A program made the translations under genes and the position numbers. From NCBI GenBank assembly GCA_946478775.1, contig CAMLDR010000111.1:1-14040 (forward strand): 14,040 bases of DNA, read 5' to 3'. Shown here piece by piece: positions 13,823 through 14,040 of the stretch. The number at the start of each line of letters is the position of its first letter. Within the stretch, counting starts at the first letter, position 1. Below the pieces are notes generated by a model. The model searched no databases, had not been told where the DNA came from, and worked only from the letters and a program-made list of their open reading frames with translations. Source of the stretch: an uncultured Flavobacteriales bacterium. Its GTDB lineage: Bacteria > Bacteroidota > Bacteroidia > Flavobacteriales > Crocinitomicaceae.

Positions 13823-14040
13823 ATGAAAAAAGCAGATAAAACACCCGGAGCCGGAAGTATCACAACAGGTGCCATTTCAGGATCACAAAAAGTATATGTA
13901 TCTGGTAAAATCCACGATATAAAAGTAGCCATGCGTGAAATTACGCTGACACCTACTAAACATGCAAACGGTAGAATCGAAGAGAACCCTCCTGTGACTG
14001 TTTATGATACAGGTGGTGCTTATACGGACAACAATGCAGT
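13823..14040 (+). CDS. thiC: Phosphomethylpyrimidine synthase ThiC, N-terminal part (cut by window end)
   Basis: Radical-SAM enzyme that rearranges aminoimidazole ribotide into HMP phosphate, the pyrimidine half of thiamine. Only the first 72 codons are in the window. They translate as [20 protein letters not shown], then a stretch containing [22 protein letters not shown], and finally [19 protein letters not shown], which corresponds to the conserved P-V-x-V-Y-D-T-x-G-x-Y-T block of the ThiC N-terminal region. The catalytic barrel and the C-terminal CxxCxxxxC cluster motif lie outside. The ATG at 13823 is preceded by the cassette's right repeat. Under TPP riboswitch control if cotranscribed with thiS. 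Confidence 0.92.
   Translation, partial: MKKADKTPGAGSITTGAISGSQKVYVSGKIHDIKVAMREITLTPTKHANGRIEENPPVTVYDTGGAYTDNNA

Noticed and set aside
1..14040. CRISPR array, tRNA or rRNA genes
   Set aside because: No regularly spaced repeat array and no cloverleaf or rRNA-like sequence was found on reading either strand.

Overview
The window looks like a chromosomal core segment of a Bacteroidetes bacterium, most likely a marine or freshwater flavobacterium. A Fluviicola/Crocinitomicaceae-type genome is my guess from memory and is not provable here. The reasons are: a lipid-anchored TamL-type outer-membrane assembly protein at the left end; no recognisable Shine-Dalgarno sequences before the genes; several TAnnTTTG-like -7 promoter elements; a fbaA-accD pair; and DUF1361, HutD and S23-like four-helix-bundle proteins with Bacteroidetes-like sequence. 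The segment is moderately AT-rich.

Layout, left to right. Positions 36-2909 hold tamL. A repeat-bearing spacer leads to fbaA-accD (3146-5074), which ends at a strong intrinsic terminator. A HutD/Ves-family gene begins 3 bases after that terminator's T-run. Two overlapping genes for exported proteins of unknown function follow (5872-7273), the first with MORN-like motifs and a TTG start. Next is the translation/RNA-turnover pair rpsO (7491-7760) and pnp (7968-10127). Each is followed by its own terminator, and the spacer between them carries a dispersed repeat and three stacked hairpins. Two small envelope genes (10223-11255), dgkA (11329-11718) and an overlapping DUF1361 membrane gene (to 12368) follow. 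A lipoprotein gene on the minus strand (12414-12908) lies convergent to them. The right end is the start of a thiamine operon: promoter, TPP riboswitch, a hairpin covering the thiS start codon, thiS, an inserted four-helix-bundle gene, then thiC, cut by the window edge.

Most genes are housekeeping. TamL serves outer-membrane assembly, FbaA glycolysis, AccD malonyl-CoA formation, S15 the small ribosomal subunit, PNPase RNA decay, DgkA lipid or undecaprenol recycling, and ThiS/ThiC thiamine synthesis.

The most interesting part is the right end. The four-helix-bundle gene (13412-13768) sits between thiS and thiC, is clearly more AT-rich than its neighbours, and is bracketed by imperfect inverted repeats (TTAAGA-N4-AGGATTT). 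Removing the bracketed ~450 bp would leave thiS and thiC about 18 bases apart, so it looks like a small mobile-like cassette that entered an operon. The TPP riboswitch also appears to act by covering the start codon itself, which would suit a lineage that does not use Shine-Dalgarno pairing.
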